From a bacterium (lineage in GTDB: Bacteria > Armatimonadota > Zipacnadia > Zipacnadales > UBA11051): 64,000 nt of DNA. Below, piece after piece: positions 1-9,349 of this stretch. The stretch is from the NCBI GenBank assembly GCA_030604405.1, contig JAUVVY010000007.1, forward strand, positions 1-64,000. Reading direction: 5' to 3'. Under the pieces are notes generated by a model. That model made no database searches. It had not been told where the DNA came from and was given only the letters and a program-made list of their open reading frames with translations. How positions within the stretch are numbered: position 1 is the first letter of the stretch; every line of letters begins with the position of its first letter. The translations under genes were made by a program, and so were the position numbers.

Positions 1-352
1 GCCCAGATTGCAGCGCCACCTATGTGACGCGCCACGTAAGCGTCAGCGGCGCAATTTAGACGGACTTGACGTCTTTGGCCGCGCCACTAACGCTTAAGTT
101 AGCGCCAATGGGGGCCGGGGGTGAGGGGCCCGCGGTGAGGGCAAGGTGAGTAGTTACGAATTAGGTATGCTCTCCCCAGAATTCTATTGGCCTACCCAAT
201 AGAAAAAATTCGCGTTCTATTTTGCAACTTTGCCTGCTTGCATGCAAAGTAGATTTCCTCCCCCCCTAGTAACAAATGCCGTAGTATCAGGGCCTCGTGG
301 CGTTGGCGGCGATTTACTCCCCTAGAGCAAATCGCCGAAAAACGCCATTTTG
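1..352. other. intergenic stretch with inverted repeats
   Basis: No credible gene is visible. The stretch holds two clean hairpins: 182-204 (9-bp stem, 5-nt loop, followed on the plus strand by an A-run) and 307-337 (9-bp stem, 13-nt loop). Neither has a U-tract in the sense expected for a terminator of the minus-strand gene that ends at 384. They may be recombination or RNA-structure signals, or chance. Confidence 0.5.
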
Positions 353-384
353 ACCCCCCTCAGCAAGGGGTTGCAGAGGGGGGT
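353..384 (-). terminator. strong hairpin immediately after the stop of the glycosidase gene
   Basis: A 9-bp GC-rich stem (353-361 with 376-384) continues, after one A-A mismatch, into a second stem (GCAA/TTGC around a GGGG loop). It overlaps the stop codon of the minus-strand gene at 384. There is no good U-tract, so it is either an atypical terminator or an mRNA 3'-end stabiliser. Confidence 0.5.
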
Positions 385-2927
385 TAAATCAGGCGCAGGC
401 ACCTTGAGAACCCATACGGATGCGGTGGCAGCAACGGCCCGTCTGCCGGAGCCTTGTCGCTGAGGATCACCTGCCGTGCGGGCGGCTCGTAGCCGATCAG
501 CCATGCCTCGAAGCTCACGTCGCCTGCGCCATCGCCCAGCACATCCACCGTCACCGATGAGTAGCCGCCGTCCGGCACCCGGAAGACATAATCATCGCGC
601 TCCCGCGGGCCGACTGGCGGCAGCGTCCGCACTGTGCCGTAGCCGCGGGTCTCCTTGCGGAAAATCCTCTCTACCGCCGCAAAGTGCCGCGCATCAACAC
701 CCTTGTGGCGGCAGTTGCCACCTTTGACCGTCAGGCTGTCCAGCGCTTCCTGCGGGCCGCGAACTGTCACCAGCACCTCGGCTTTCTCGGTGCGGTGCGG
801 CACGCCGATATACCATTGCAGCCGCCAGCCGCCCGCAATCGCCTCATCGGCTGTCTCCTCCGCGTTGAAAGCGGGGATCTGCATCTGCGGGTGGATAATC
901 GGGCCGATCTCGTCGGTGAGTTTGGCATTTCCGGGGAAGCAGTATTCGAACCCCTCGTCACAGGCCTTGACCATGAACGCTGCGCCGGCAATAGGCGAGA
1001 CCGAGGCCTGCTGCTCCCTGAATATGTTGAGCAGCGCCACCTCGTGGCCCACCAGTTGCACCGTGGGCGGCTGCAGGTCCTGCCAGTACGGATAGACCTG
1101 CCGGACGGTCCCGGGGTCGTAGCCCAGCCATTCGGCCAGCGGCAGCTCCACGCTCTGCGGCTCGACCGAGGGATTGCGCAGCACCAGCCACGCGCTGTCA
1201 GCGCTGGGGTGCAGAAAGCCGTAGATTTCGCCATACGCCGGATGGCCCAGGACCATCTGCGTGTGCCGGGTGCCGAGTTCGTTAGCGTGATAGTGCAGCC
1301 AGTCGAGCGCCGCTTGAGTGTAGTCGGCCTGCCACTGCCGCATCGCTTCAGGGCAGAAAGTCATGTGCAGGTAGGTGGTGCCCCGGGTGAATTGCAGCAC
1401 CATATTGTCCAGCCAGGTGCTGGGCTCGTCGTAGAAGGGGTTGTCCACCGCATCGGCGAAGCCGTGGTTGTCGTAGGCATCGAGAGGCACCGGCGTCTCG
1501 GCCTTGCGCTGTATCTGGTAGTACATGGCATCGCGGTGGGTGTTGTCACGATCGCGCTGCGTCCGCGACGGCCAGCACGCATACTCCAGATCGCCGGAAT
1601 TGACCAGCCAGACGTGATCTGCCGCCTGCAGCCACCACGGGCTGGGCCACCAGCCGTTGCGAGTCACCAGGTCGGGGTTCCTGGCCCTCATGCGCCGGTC
1701 AATGCGGTTGAATATCTTCAGCGAGGCCTCGCGCACGTGATCGGTGGTCGGATAGACCTCATCGAAATCCGGCGTGGTCGCGCACTCATTATCCCAGTCT
1801 ATCTTCAGGTGATCTGTGCCGACTTCGTCCACAAGCCGCTCGAAGCGCTGCGCCAGGGCCTCTTCGAAGCTGGGCTGCATCATGACCACGAAGTCCATGC
1901 CGTGGTAGGTCCCCGGCCCGTCGCCGACCACCCAGCCCTGCTCTTGAATCCAATCCATGTCTAAGCCGGTGCGTCCGTTGTGGCTGACCCATAGCGACAG
2001 CTTCATTCCGTTATCTTGAAGGCGCTTTCTGAGCGCGATCAGTTTGCTGTCCTGATCATCGTCTTGTTTGCCGTGGAAGATCGAAGCGCGGTCGAAATAG
2101 CCGGCGTCGAGCGCCAGCGCATCAGGCCGCAAGCCGATATCCAGCGTCGCGTCGAGAAATGCGTCCATCCCTTCCCAGGAGAAGACGTACTCGCCGCCGC
2201 CCAGCACGCGTGTTGACCAGCCGACACTGAGCGTTATCAGCGGGTCGGCCAGGCGTGGAATGCGGATGCCCCAGACATAGTCCATGAACGCTTCCGGCAC
2301 CGCCTCGTGGTCGGCTGCGACGCCAAACACCGCCGGGAAGGTCTCTATGATGCCGCTTTCGTCCCAGATGGGGTGATGGTAAATCTCCAGCCGCTCGCCG
2401 GGCACTGTGAAAGCGGAGGCGTGTTCGATGCCGAAGAACCAGTCGCCGGCATAGACCGGAAAGCCGCATCCGGGCTGGTCGGCGTAGGTGTCCAGGCCGC
2501 TTTGTTGTTCGGCCTCCGGCCCGCCACGCAGACCATAGCCCACGCGTCGAACGGGCACAGGCGGGTCGGACTGGAGGTCCACCCACACCCGGTCGAGAGT
2601 AGGCGTCCCGTCCGGCGCCGTAAGGGTCAACTGCTTGCGGAACCACGGCTTGTCGGCCTCCAGCCAGTAGCGCACCTGCACCGCGATTCCGCTCGGCTCA
2701 TGGCTGTATGAGAATGTCACTTCGTCCGCGCCGGCTTGCACGTCGCTGAGCGCGAAGTCATCGCCGGCCAACTCCTCGCCGGCTAGTTTGATGGCAAAGG
2801 CCGGGAAGTCAAAAGCCCGGCTCTGGCCGGAGAGACGGTTTGCCACCTGCAGGCCGCCGTCTTTCCAGGTCAACGCCAATGCGGGGTCCTCCAGTGCAAT
2901 GTCAATCGTCGTGGGATCCAGGCTCAT
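384..2927 (-). CDS. alpha-galactosidase-like glycoside hydrolase (GH36/GH27-type barrel)
   Basis: The 847-residue product has an N-terminal beta-sandwich (about 1-235), a TIM barrel (about 240-600) and C-terminal beta domains. LKIDWDN at about 374-380 fits the beta-strand-4 nucleophile motif (K-x-D) of clan GH-D alpha-galactosidases, where Asp is the nucleophile. A later NSGDLEYA segment could supply the acid/base. No signal peptide is seen, so it probably acts in the cytoplasm on oligosaccharides. The start is the ATG at 2927, behind GGAGGAATTCTCC; an upstream in-frame extension lacks a ribosome site. The substrate is not known. It could be a related raffinose-synthase-like or unassigned GH-D enzyme rather than a true alpha-galactosidase. 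Confidence 0.75.
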   Translation of the reverse strand: MSLDPTTIDIALEDPALALTWKDGGLQVANRLSGQSRAFDFPAFAIKLAGEELAGDDFALSDVQAGADEVTFSYSHEPSGIAVQVRYWLEADKPWFRKQLTLTAPDGTPTLDRVWVDLQSDPPVPVRRVGYGLRGGPEAEQQSGLDTYADQPGCGFPVYAGDWFFGIEHASAFTVPGERLEIYHHPIWDESGIIETFPAVFGVAADHEAVPEAFMDYVWGIRIPRLADPLITLSVGWSTRVLGGGEYVFSWEGMDAFLDATLDIGLRPDALALDAGYFDRASIFHGKQDDDQDSKLIALRKRLQDNGMKLSLWVSHNGRTGLDMDWIQEQGWVVGDGPGTYHGMDFVVMMQPSFEEALAQRFERLVDEVGTDHLKIDWDNECATTPDFDEVYPTTDHVREASLKIFNRIDRRMRARNPDLVTRNGWWPSPWWLQAADHVWLVNSGDLEYACWPSRTQRDRDNTHRDAMYYQIQRKAETPVPLDAYDNHGFADAVDNPFYDEPSTWLDNMVLQFTRGTTYLHMTFCPEAMRQWQADYTQAALDWLHYHANELGTRHTQMVLGHPAYGEIYGFLHPSADSAWLVLRNPSVEPQSVELPLAEWLGYDPGTVRQVYPYWQDLQPPTVQLVGHEVALLNIFREQQASVSPIAGAAFMVKACDEGFEYCFPGNAKLTDEIGPIIHPQMQIPAFNAEETADEAIAGGWRLQWYIGVPHRTEKAEVLVTVRGPQEALDSLTVKGGNCRHKGVDARHFAAVERIFRKETRGYGTVRTLPPVGPRERDDYVFRVPDGGYSSVTVDVLGDGAGDVSFEAWLIGYEPPARQVILSDKAPADGPLLPPHPYGFSRCLRLI

Positions 2928-3402
2928 GGAGAATTCCTCCGAAATCATTTTGCGCGGCCACATACACCCGCAAGCTTCGCCGCGGGTGCGATGAAAACCT
3001 GCGCCGCCCCGGTGCATCAGCGGCTTTTGTGCATACTCACGCCGGCAGTTGGAGGGGATGAGCCATTTCGAAGCTTGCCAGGAAGCAACACAAGGCGAAG
3101 GACAATGGCCTCGAGCAGGATGACGCTGCTGCTTTTTGAAATACGAAGGGATTATTGCCTGAATAGGTTTGAGCGCGCTATTGCTGTTCTTCGAAAGTCT
3201 TGTCGTGTTTGTTAGAGAGTCTCAACAGTTCATTGAAAGCAGCCTGCGTTTTGTAGGGCGGGGGCTTGTACCCCGCCGCAGTTATTAGACGACTGCGGGA
3301 GCAATGCCAAAAAGCAGCAGCGTCAGGATGCCCGAGCCACGCCACAATGCTTGGGAAACCCGGCCCGTGTGAATGGATTTGACATGCTTTGAATAATCGG
3401 GC
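2928..3402. other. 475-bp intergenic region with a GC-rich hairpin
   Basis: No gene is supported. It contains a perfect 7-bp inverted repeat at 3257-3277 (GGCGGGG, 7-nt loop, CCCCGCC) preceded by a GTAG. This resembles small interspersed hairpin elements seen between genes in many bacteria. The rest is featureless to my reading. Confidence 0.5.
3257..3277. repeat. GC-rich hairpin, REP-like
   Basis: Perfect 7-bp stem with loop GCTTGTA. No U-tract follows on either strand, so it is more like a dispersed palindrome than a terminator. I did not find a second close copy in this window. Confidence 0.4.
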
Positions 3403-5799
3403 CTAGTCTTGTGCGGGTGCGGTGACGACGTGCAACTTGCCATCCCGGAGGCAAGCCACAAACACTTGCGCATCAGTTTCCAGCGTGCCCCCTGTCGGCA
3501 GCGGGACGACCATCTTCGCGTCACCTCGGTTGAAGGCGACCACGATGTCGCCTACTCTGACGGCGTCGCAGCCATCAGTAGATACTTGCTGCAGCGGCGC
3601 AACTGCCTGGCCGGCGTCACCGATGAGTAGTGGAACCAGAAAAGCAGCCTCCGCAACCGGCCCGGTCTTGAGTTCGAGCATGTTAATCTCAGGCTCTTGG
3701 GGTGTCAGATCGCGTGTGGGATGGACGAACTGAGGCCGGTAGGTGACGGTCTCCCCCACTAGCTGCTCAGGCAGCAGCGGCGCGACTGTGACCTGGGCTT
3801 CGTCGCGTACGATGGTCCAACGACCGTCGGCCTCAGCGGTCTCTCCCCAGTGGTGCAGCAGCCAACTGAAGGTGCGTGGCTCTTTGGCGGCCAGCCGATC
3901 ATATACGACTACCAGGTCACGCCCTGCCAGCACGACAGTGCGGTCAAAGCGGGTCAGGCCGAGGTCGTCGGGATAGGCTGACTGTGCGTCTCCGCTGATG
4001 ATGGTGATGTCGCCGTCGGTGACGAACTGTGTGATGCGGGCGCGACCGGGCTTTGGTCCGGGCCACATCTCGCCATCGCCGTACTGCCCCTGGCCATCCA
4101 CCAGGACCGTGTTGTGGTTGCGCGTCTTCTTATCGTAGGTATAGCCGGGGTCTCCGGCCAATACCGCGCCACGGCTGAAGAGCACGAAATGGTTCTGCGC
4201 CGGGTGATTGTGACCGGTGCCGCTGAGGCGATATTTGTCACATAGTTCGGCCCACATGTGCCCACCTAACGGCCGGCTGACAAACGCGATGTAGGTGGCG
4301 TCATCACCCCAATCGGTGCGGACGAAGGCAGTCTCGACATCCTGGTAATACCTGGCCAGCGGGATATTGCCCTGGACGTCAGCCGCCGCCAGACTCTCGT
4401 CAAGCCACAATAGGTTGAAGCGGTCGGAACGCGGGCCTGTGTTGAGCAGTTCGGCAAGCCCCGTGGTGACCGGGTCCTGGAAGCGTTTGGCCTCCCACAG
4501 CAGCAATTTGATTGGCGGACGGCCCAACCTGACCGAACTATCCTCCATTGGGGCGCTGCGTGTCAGGCCCGGGTAAAGATAATGGAAGCGGAACTGTCCC
4601 TGGCCGGCGAAGCCGTCATCGCCGGCGGGGATTTCGAGACCTGTGCACCATTCGTAGAGGTCGGTGTACATGTAGAGCGTGGGCATGGAATAATCCCAGT
4701 AGGCGGGCCCCTCGTGGAAGCTTGCGTCAGGGCTGAAGGTCAGCCCGATGCGCTCATAGCGGTCCCAGGCCCAGGCCAGCCAGCGCTCGGCCTCAGGCTC
4801 TTCCCCGCAGATGGCCGCTGCGCCCAGCGCGAGCGCAAGATGAGCGAACCAGTAATGGTTCTGCTGGAAATGCAGCCCGCCGCCGGTAGCCCCCGCCACT
4901 GAGGCATTGAAGAGCAGCCGGCACTGCTTCGCGATTGTCTGCCGCACGCGGTCGCGCAAGTCCTCCGGCAAATCGTCATAGAGCCAATCATAGGTCAAGG
5001 CCAGGCCCTCTATGAAATACTCGGCATCGAGGTCAACGCCGACTGTATCGTAGGTAGTCGCCATCTCCAGCCACTCGATAATGGCGGCAAGCTGGTCCTC
5101 GTCGGGCGCAAGCACGTGCCCCAGAGCATAGGTCCCGAGGCCCCGGAAGGCGCCGCCGTTGCGCTTGCCGGGTTCGAAGGGCGGAGGCTTTCTGGTCAGC
5201 AGCCCGGGCAGGGCGTAGAAGCTCTGGACGCGCTCATCGTCCAGCCGGGCTCGCAACGCTTCGATATCATCGGCTGTGAAAAAGATGCGCGGATGAGTGC
5301 CCATCAGCTCCTGGCGCATCGGCGGCTGAGGCATCTTGGTGGTAGCCATGGCGATGCTTACAGTCTTGATGGCACTACCCGGAGCCTCGCGCAGGGTCAG
5401 GCCAAAGCTGTGCTTGCCCGCCTCCGCTATATCAAGGATAAATGAACGGCTGCCGAGTGCGCCCCTGGGGATCACAAAGGGCTTGTCAATCTGCGCTCCG
5501 TCGAAGGCAAGCCAGTAAGAATCAGTGCCGTTATCGGGAGCCTGCGCTTCCACCTCGAAAATGACGCGGCCTACAGACAATTCCACATCGAGGCTGAGCT
5601 CAAAGCCCGCCCCGGTGAGGGCGACCTGCTGGCCCTCCAGTTCATCCAGCGTCGCGCCTGTCGCTTTCTGCACAACCTCGGCAGCCGTAAGCTCGACAAC
5701 GAACTCTCGCACAAGCATCGGCTTATCAAGGAGAGTATTGAGATCAACACCCGAATAAGGCCCTATTGCCAGTGCTCCGGCCATCAGTAACTCCAGCAT
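3403..5799 (-). CDS. heparinase II/III family polysaccharide lyase-like protein
   Basis: This 798-residue protein has an N-terminal beta-rich region (about 1-160), an (alpha/alpha) toroid (about 165-480), and a C-terminal beta-sandwich. The sandwich contains TGHNHPAQNHF followed by LFSRGAVLAGDPGYTY and NHNTVLVDGQGQ, the hallmark stretch of the heparinase II/III C-terminal domain. Family members eliminate uronic-acid-containing polysaccharides such as heparan sulfate or alginate; the substrate here cannot be read from sequence. The N-terminus (MLELLMAGALAIGP) is not a convincing signal peptide, so it may be cytoplasmic or its start may be misplaced. GGGGTGA lies a few bases before the ATG. It is separated by 475 bp from the glycosidase downstream. 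Confidence 0.8.
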   Translation of the reverse strand: MLELLMAGALAIGPYSGVDLNTLLDKPMLVREFVVELTAAEVVQKATGATLDELEGQQVALTGAGFELSLDVELSVGRVIFEVEAQAPDNGTDSYWLAFDGAQIDKPFVIPRGALGSRSFILDIAEAGKHSFGLTLREAPGSAIKTVSIAMATTKMPQPPMRQELMGTHPRIFFTADDIEALRARLDDERVQSFYALPGLLTRKPPPFEPGKRNGGAFRGLGTYALGHVLAPDEDQLAAIIEWLEMATTYDTVGVDLDAEYFIEGLALTYDWLYDDLPEDLRDRVRQTIAKQCRLLFNASVAGATGGGLHFQQNHYWFAHLALALGAAAICGEEPEAERWLAWAWDRYERIGLTFSPDASFHEGPAYWDYSMPTLYMYTDLYEWCTGLEIPAGDDGFAGQGQFRFHYLYPGLTRSAPMEDSSVRLGRPPIKLLLWEAKRFQDPVTTGLAELLNTGPRSDRFNLLWLDESLAAADVQGNIPLARYYQDVETAFVRTDWGDDATYIAFVSRPLGGHMWAELCDKYRLSGTGHNHPAQNHFVLFSRGAVLAGDPGYTYDKKTRNHNTVLVDGQGQYGDGEMWPGPKPGRARITQFVTDGDITIISGDAQSAYPDDLGLTRFDRTVVLAGRDLVVVYDRLAAKEPRTFSWLLHHWGETAEADGRWTIVRDEAQVTVAPLLPEQLVGETVTYRPQFVHPTRDLTPQEPEINMLELKTGPVAEAAFLVPLLIGDAGQAVAPLQQVSTDGCDAVRVGDIVVAFNRGDAKMVVPLPTGGTLETDAQVFVACLRDGKLHVVTAPAQD

Positions 5800-6097
5800 A
5801 AGATCACCCCATGTAACATCAATCCGCCCGGCTCACGCGGGCTGCCTGCATGAGCCGAATGAAAAGTGATACGTCCCTCGTATCTACATGTTCACCCCCC
5901 TTTGCGTGAATTCCTTCTGCCGAGACCCAAGCAGGGAAAAGCGACCGGGGCCCTCTTGTATCACAAAAATGAGCCGGTATCCTCGCCTTGTCCGAAGAAG
6001 ACTGAAAAAGGCTCCACCGGCTTTTCCGGGAAGGAATATGGCCCGCTTAGGGTGAATGTCAATAGGGGCGAGCAAAACGGGAAATGGTGAGAGAGTC
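5800..6097. promoter_or_regulatory. divergent intergenic region between heparinase and cyclase genes
   Basis: This 298-bp gap separates two divergent genes and must hold both promoters. A short 6-bp inverted repeat (GATACG/CGTATC) lies at about 5869-5885. I cannot identify convincing -35/-10 pairs. Confidence 0.3.
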
Positions 6098-8032
6098 ATG
6101 GAGCAAGATGCGACGAGCAAACAGCTAGCACAGCGCCGGGCTGAGGGCATTCGGACAGGCGTTACAATCGCCGTGGTCGTCGTCGTGCTGCGCTACCTGC
6201 CTGCTACATCCAATCTGTTTCTCTTCCCTCTCATTGACAATTTCGCCTATGACGTTGCTTTTGGGCTGCGCGCGCCGCAGCAGCCGTCGGATATCGTGAT
6301 CGTCGCTATAGATGACGATAGTCTGAAGGAGGAGCGACTGGGATGGTTTCCGTGGCGACGAGATACCTACGTGAAACTGCTGGAGAAGCTCGATGGGGCC
6401 AAAGTCGTGGGGTTCGATGTGCTGTTTGCCGAACCTGACCGGCACAACCCGGAAGCCGACAGCCGCTTTGCCGAGGCAATCGAGCGGCACGGGCGGGTGG
6501 TGCTGGCGTCGTACAGGCGAGTGAGATCGGAGGTCAGCGCGGAGCAAGGCACCGAAGCAGCCGCCATCATGCCCTCGTATCCGCCCCCTGCAGGCGGCAC
6601 CGGCCCACTGATGCCGGTGCAGCCACGGAACCTCGCCCCGCCCATACCCAAGCTCGCCAAAGCAGCCGCCGGCATCGGGTATGTTGACATCGTGCCTGAC
6701 AGCGACGGCGTATATCGGTACGTAGCCCCACTGAAGGCAGGCTATGACCGCCGCGTGTATCCGCACTTTGCCACGGAGATGGCCCGTGTGGTCTCCGGCA
6801 CAACGGCCGAGCAGATCGTGGCGCGGGCGCCGGACAAGCAAGTAATGATGGACGAGCGGCCGGTCTATCTCAACGCCGATGGCAAGATGCTGATCAACTA
6901 TTGCGGCCCGACCGGCACGATACCGCGCTTCCGCTTCTGGGACGTAATCAGCGGGCAGGTTTCGGAGGATCAGTTCAAGGGTAAAATTGTACTCGTGGGT
7001 GCAACTGCGCCCGGGCTTTATGACATACGCAACGCGCCATACCGAGAGAAGAGCCGCTTCTTCCTGGGCGTGGAGACCAACGCCAATATCGTCAACAGCC
7101 TGCTGTACATGCCGCCACTGAGGGACAGCTCGCGCACAGTCGTATGGTTGGTTTTCGCGATGATATTGGGCTCGCTGGCATGCTGGGTTGTGTGGAGCAG
7201 CGCAGAGACAACCGGCCCGTTCGTCGGAGGCCTGATACTCGTCGTAATTGCGCTGCCTTCGTTCTTTGTGGTGTTCTACCTGGCCAATCAGGTAATTCCC
7301 TATGGAGCGATCGCCCTGGCCACGGCTCTGCCGGTCGGGCTGGGGATATATGACCGGCTGGGCGCGGAGCGGCGCATGATCCGTGGGCAGTTTGCCTCCT
7401 ACGTCTCAGAAGATGTGCTGGCGATGCTGACGAGGGACCCGGAGCTTATCCGCAGTGGCACACAGCGCGAGATCACTGTGCTGTTTTCCGATGTGCGGGG
7501 TTCAACATCGCTGGCGGAACAGTCAATCCCGGAGGCATGGCTGGCTCAGCTCAATCAGTACATGAGTCAGATGACGGAGGCGATCTTTGACTACAACGGC
7601 TACCTCGACAAGTTCATGGGTGACGGGATAATGGCGATCTGGAACGCCTTCGGCACTGATGCGAAACACGCTGAACTTGCCGTGCGCGCCGGTCTGGCAA
7701 TGCTTGAGCGGCTGGAAGTGCTGAATCAGGAGTGGGAAAACGCCGAGAACCGGCTCCCGTTCGGCATCCGTGTCGGCCTGCACACCGGTGAGGCAATGCT
7801 CGGAGATGCCGGTTCCGACCAGCGACGCCAGTACACCGCCATAGGCGACGTGGTCAACACCGCCGCCCGCATCGAAGAAATGAACAGGGAACTCGGCACC
7901 ACATTCATAATCAGTGAAACCGCCGCGCAACTGGTCGGGGACGTGTTCGAGTTGCGCGAGATCGGCGAGGTGGAGGTCCGTGGCCGCAGCAAGGGCATCA
8001 AAGTTTTCGAGGTGATGGGCGAAAGATCGTGA
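6098..8032 (+). CDS. CHASE2-domain class III adenylate/guanylate cyclase
   Basis: The 644-residue product has one N-terminal membrane segment (about 20-45), an extracytoplasmic CHASE2 sensor (about 50-320), two or three further membrane segments (about 330-430) and a class III nucleotide cyclase domain (about 455-635). The cyclase has the two metal-binding Asp motifs, FSDVRGS (near 463) and FMGDGIM, and the YTAIGDVVNTAARIE segment. It should make cAMP or cGMP in response to an envelope signal. The ATG at 6098 (MEQDA) was chosen; another in-frame ATG lies 42 bases upstream. The FecR-domain gene follows after 28 bases, a recurrent CHASE2/FecR pairing, so the two probably form one sensory unit. 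Confidence 0.9.
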   Translation: MEQDATSKQLAQRRAEGIRTGVTIAVVVVVLRYLPATSNLFLFPLIDNFAYDVAFGLRAPQQPSDIVIVAIDDDSLKEERLGWFPWRRDTYVKLLEKLDGAKVVGFDVLFAEPDRHNPEADSRFAEAIERHGRVVLASYRRVRSEVSAEQGTEAAAIMPSYPPPAGGTGPLMPVQPRNLAPPIPKLAKAAAGIGYVDIVPDSDGVYRYVAPLKAGYDRRVYPHFATEMARVVSGTTAEQIVARAPDKQVMMDERPVYLNADGKMLINYCGPTGTIPRFRFWDVISGQVSEDQFKGKIVLVGATAPGLYDIRNAPYREKSRFFLGVETNANIVNSLLYMPPLRDSSRTVVWLVFAMILGSLACWVVWSSAETTGPFVGGLILVVIALPSFFVVFYLANQVIPYGAIALATALPVGLGIYDRLGAERRMIRGQFASYVSEDVLAMLTRDPELIRSGTQREITVLFSDVRGSTSLAEQSIPEAWLAQLNQYMSQMTEAIFDYNGYLDKFMGDGIMAIWNAFGTDAKHAELAVRAGLAMLERLEVLNQEWENAENRLPFGIRVGLHTGEAMLGDAGSDQRRQYTAIGDVVNTAARIEEMNRELGTTFIISETAAQLVGDVFELREIGEVEVRGRSKGIKVFEVMGERS

Positions 8033-8060
8033 GATGTGAAAGCCAGAACGAGGTAATCCG

Positions 8061-9257
8061 ATGCTTAACTTGTTCGGCAGAAGGAAGAAGAAGCCGCGAG
8101 GCGACGTAGTGTCGGACGCGCTCGCCGACCTCAAAGATGACCAGAAGAGGAAAGCCAAACGCCGCAAACGTCGGGGGAAACAACTGCTCCCATCATGGGT
8201 GGACCGGCGCATGCTGATCGGGCTGGGAATAATTCTAATCGCAATCATAGCCGATGGCGTGCGCCGCGAAAACGAGGAATTCTACGCCAATATTACCAAG
8301 GTGTACGGGCAGGTCCAGGTCTATGCCGATGCCGAATCAGTCGGCAAGCCCGCGCAGGTCGGGGACAAGCTGCAGGACCGTAACATCATCCGCACCGGCG
8401 CGCAATCAGGCGCAGTGCTGGAGTTTCCTGATGACAGTGTGGTCACCGTTGGTGCCAACTCGCAAATGGTGGTCAAGCTGCTGGAGTACAACCGCGGTGG
8501 AGCCTGGCGAGCACGCTCGTTCTTCCTCCAATTCGGGCAGGTATGGGCCAGGGTCTCACCGCACTTCGGCGAGAAGTCGGAGATCAAGATATACACGCCC
8601 TCGTCTGTGGCCGCCGTTCGCGGCACCACGTTTTCCGTCTATCAGGGGCCCAGAGGCGCCGCGAGCGACATTATGTGCAGCGATGGGACGGTGGCGGCGC
8701 AGGGCCTCACCGGCGCCCCGCAAGCGGTCGGTGCCAATACCTGCGCCACTGTCTCAGCGGGCAAAGCCACGGGGCCGATGCGGGGAATGTCAAGCGAACA
8801 GACGGGCTATTTCAGACAACCTGAGCTGTGGAAAGAGATTCCTGAACCGCACTGGCTGAAGACTGTGGAGCTGACGATCACTCAGACGCTGGACGCGCCG
8901 CTTACGATTCTGGGCATCGGCAAGGCCTCTCCGTACGTCGGCTGCGCGAATTTTGCGCGTCGGACGGCGGCTCAGGAGCAACTGCGGCGACTCTACCTCG
9001 ATCTCGAGGGCGCCAAATACCCGAAATACATCAACCCCGGCACCATGGAACAACTCGACATTCCGGGCGACAAGCTGCGAATAATGCTGTCCACTTTCCA
9101 CGGTGATGCGATTGAGCTATACCGTCAACTCGAGAGCGGTAGGAGCTTCATTGTGTTGGCGCGCGCACGAGACACCCGGCGGACCCTGTACAAGGTCACG
9201 CCCTATGGTGTGGACAATGCCACCGAAGCCGAGCTGCGCCAGTACCAGGCCTACTGA
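8061..9257 (+). CDS. FecR-domain membrane-anchored protein
   Basis: This 398-residue protein has a very basic N-terminal cytoplasmic segment (KKKPRG, KRKAKRRKRRGK), one membrane helix (about 50-68) and a periplasmic FecR domain (about 75-195). The FecR domain is marked by VGDKLQDRNIIRTG, GAVLEFPDDSVVTVG and IYTPSSVAAVRGTTF. The remaining 200 residues have no fold I recognise. FecR domains often accompany CHASE2 cyclases, and this gene lies 28 bases after one. It may bind an extracytoplasmic ligand or polymer and modulate the cyclase. A rho-independent terminator follows the stop codon. Confidence 0.85.
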   Translation: MLNLFGRRKKKPRGDVVSDALADLKDDQKRKAKRRKRRGKQLLPSWVDRRMLIGLGIILIAIIADGVRRENEEFYANITKVYGQVQVYADAESVGKPAQVGDKLQDRNIIRTGAQSGAVLEFPDDSVVTVGANSQMVVKLLEYNRGGAWRARSFFLQFGQVWARVSPHFGEKSEIKIYTPSSVAAVRGTTFSVYQGPRGAASDIMCSDGTVAAQGLTGAPQAVGANTCATVSAGKATGPMRGMSSEQTGYFRQPELWKEIPEPHWLKTVELTITQTLDAPLTILGIGKASPYVGCANFARRTAAQEQLRRLYLDLEGAKYPKYINPGTMEQLDIPGDKLRIMLSTFHGDAIELYRQLESGRSFIVLARARDTRRTLYKVTPYGVDNATEAELRQYQAY

Positions 9258-9294
9258 GGCTGACGGCCGACCGAATGTGATAACCAGTTGGAAA

Positions 9295-9330
9295 GACGGA
9301 AGCCGATACGGGGCTTCCGTCGCTTGTTTC
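9295..9330 (+). terminator. intrinsic terminator after the FecR gene
   Basis: A perfect 10-bp stem (GACGGAAGCC at 9295-9304 with GGCTTCCGTC at 9312-9321) is followed by a T-rich run (GCTTGTTTC). It lies between convergent genes and ends the CHASE2-FecR transcript. Confidence 0.8.
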
Positions 9331-9349
9331 TACTGCGCACAACGCAGTG

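Noticed and set aside
61-110. Possible hairpin around CTAAC/GTTAG near 89-104
   Set aside because: Only five base pairs form and the flanks do not extend the stem, so it is not distinguishable from chance.
684-1964. Long open frame (426 codons) on the plus strand opposite the alpha-galactosidase-like gene
   Set aside because: It lacks a ribosome site and any domain signal. It is an antisense shadow of a GC-rich gene whose minus-strand product has clear family motifs.
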